DNA from: Granulicella aggregans
Lineage (GTDB): Bacteria > Acidobacteriota > Terriglobia > Terriglobales > Acidobacteriaceae
Assembly: GCF_025685565.1 (NCBI RefSeq)
Contig: NZ_JAGSYE010000001.1
Coordinates: 62,001-126,000, forward strand
Length of the DNA: 64,000 nt
Direction: 5' to 3'
Each line of letters starts with the position of its first letter. Position 1 is the stretch's first letter. Below the pieces are notes generated by a model. The model made no database searches. It was not told the DNA's origin and saw nothing but the letters and a program-made list of their open reading frames with translations. Positions 62,885-64,000 of this stretch are shown piece after piece. A program made the translations under genes and the position numbers.

Positions 62885-64000
62885 ATGTCCCTCCGCTCCA
62901 AGTGCTTCGCTCTCGCTGCCGCCGCTGTCCTTATCTCACCGTTCGCGACCGCCCAATCCGGCACCGTGCTTACCGGGCAGGACGCCTTCACCGACTACTC
63001 GAAGGAACACCCCGGCGTCCGCCGTCATCTCACCGTCGCTGACCTTCCCGAGCCGAAGCCAGACGAGTCCGTCGATAACGGCCCTCCGGTGATCGCGCGG
63101 CCCGAGGGTGCGTGGCCCGTCGCGCCCGCAGGCTTCAAGGTGGAGATGTACGCCCAGGGCTTCACCGAGCCTCGCCTCATCCGCACCGCGCCCAATGGCG
63201 ATCTCTTCCTCGCCGACAGCAAAGCCGGTCAGGTCAAGGTCCTTCGCGGAGTCGGAGCTGACGGCAAGGTTGTCACTTCGGAGACCTTCGCCACCGGCCT
63301 CGATCATCCCTTCGGCATCGCCTTCTATCCCTCCGGCCCGAACCCCAAGTGGGTCTACATCGCCAACACCACCTCCGTCGTCCGCTTCGCGTACAAAGTC
63401 GGCGACCTGAAGGCCACCGGCGCACCAGAGACCATCGTTCCCACCCTTCCCGGCTACGCCCAGCTTCGCGGCGGCGGCCACTGGACCCGCGATGTCGTGT
63501 TCACCAAGGACGGCAGCAAGATGCTTATCTCCGTTGGCTCCGCCTCAAACGTCGACGACCCCGACACCCACCCCGGCGAGTTCCATCGCGCCGACGTCCT
63601 CGAGTTCACCCCGGCAGGCAAGTTCGTCAAGGTCTACGCCTACGGCCTCCGCAACTGCGTCGGTGAGGCCATCAACCCCATCACCGGCCAGCTCTGGTGC
63701 TCCACCAACGAACGCGACCGCCTCGGCAACAACCTCGTCCCCGACTACATCACCTCGGTCAAGGAAGACGGATTCTACGGCTGGCCCTGGTACTACATGG
63801 GCGGCCACCAGGATCCACGCCTTATCGGCACCCACCCCGAACTGAAGTCAAAGGTCCTCACCCCGGACGTCCTGGTCAACCCTCACTTCGCCTCTTTGGA
63901 ACTCACCTTCTACGCTCCCCCCGTCCGCTCCGACTCCTTCCCCGCCGAGTACAACGGCGATGGATTCGCCGCCGAGCACGGATCGTGGAACAGGGCGAAG
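62885..64000 (+). CDS. PQQ-type sugar dehydrogenase (sorbosone dehydrogenase-like), 3' partial
   Basis: The frame is open from ATG at 62885 to the window end (372 codons, no stop). GAGG lies eight bases before the ATG. Signal peptide LAAAAVLISPFATAQ. The beta-propeller dehydrogenase body has GFKVEMYAQGFTEPRLI, GDLFLADSKAGQVKVL, FGIAFYPSG, YAYGLRNCVGEAINP, the TNERDRLGNNLVPDY segment and EHGSWNRAK at the edge. These match the PQQ-dependent sugar/sorbosone dehydrogenase family, which oxidises aldoses or sorbosone in the periplasm. PQQ use is inferred from the family. Confidence 0.88.
   Translation, partial: MSLRSKCFALAAAAVLISPFATAQSGTVLTGQDAFTDYSKEHPGVRRHLTVADLPEPKPDESVDNGPPVIARPEGAWPVAPAGFKVEMYAQGFTEPRLIRTAPNGDLFLADSKAGQVKVLRGVGADGKVVTSETFATGLDHPFGIAFYPSGPNPKWVYIANTTSVVRFAYKVGDLKATGAPETIVPTLPGYAQLRGGGHWTRDVVFTKDGSKMLISVGSASNVDDPDTHPGEFHRADVLEFTPAGKFVKVYAYGLRNCVGEAINPITGQLWCSTNERDRLGNNLVPDYITSVKEDGFYGWPWYYMGGHQDPRLIGTHPELKSKVLTPDVLVNPHFASLELTFYAPPVRSDSFPAEYNGDGFAAEHGSWNRAK

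Overview
The window reads as a GC-rich chromosome segment from an Acidobacteriota bacterium, most likely Acidobacteriaceae/Terriglobia (Granulicella, Edaphobacter or Terriglobus type). The grounds are three very large Oar-like TonB-dependent receptors, a DUF1501 plus DUF1549/DUF1553 cytochrome pair, a GTP-type PEP carboxykinase, and the style of the short palindromic intergenic repeats. The taxonomic call is inference; there is no rRNA gene here.

Layout. 1-4.2 kb: the end of a nonribosomal peptide synthetase (NRPS) operon, with a carrier-domain end followed by an unusual C-C-T-TE protein that has no adenylation domain. 4.3-9.2 kb: OPT transporter, pentapeptide-repeat protein, ComF-like phosphoribosyltransferase and HNH nuclease. 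9.2-20.8 kb, all minus strand: a receptor/metallophosphoesterase/phospholipase C-like operon, then a copper amine oxidase followed by a second receptor. 21.2-25.3 kb: a Crp/Fnr regulator, a universal stress protein and a newly read 52-aa Cys-rich peptide, with perfect Crp-type palindromes in front of the last two, then divergent pckG. 25.3-34.3 kb, minus strand: a two-component system, a beta-propeller protein and a complete TolC/adaptor/RND efflux pump. A shared direct-repeat box precedes both halves of this block.

34.3-43.5 kb, minus strand: a tightly overlapping reductive pyrimidine catabolism operon (preT, preA, an M20 amidohydrolase, a short PucR regulator, a class III aminotransferase, mmsA) followed by an exported amidohydrolase. 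Together these could take uracil or thymine through the beta-amino acid to acetyl- or propionyl-CoA, but the dihydropyrimidinase step is not encoded here. An NCS1 nucleobase-type permease lies at 52.0-53.4 kb. 43.7-51.7 kb: DUF1501 and a cytochrome-c-type DUF1549/1553 protein, divergent from a third receptor that has a clear sigma70-type promoter and a long structured leader. Two repeats with covarying stems follow the receptor and the NCS1 gene.

53.6-60 kb: a SplB-like radical SAM protein converges on the translation cluster. Read on the minus strand, the cluster is tRNA-Thr(TGT), tRNA-Tyr, a small membrane protein, tRNA-Thr(GGT), tRNA-Gly, a 105-aa unknown, tuf, an Uma2-family gene, rpmG, tRNA-Trp, secE, nusG, rplK. 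This is the classical order with insertions, and it stops after rplK instead of continuing to rplA. 60.2-64 kb: an exported serine hydrolase with a coupled 53-aa membrane peptide, an anchored protein of unknown function, and the start of a PQQ-type sugar dehydrogenase cut by the window end. Start codons differing from the longest open frame were chosen from visible ribosome binding sites or signal peptides, as noted per gene.
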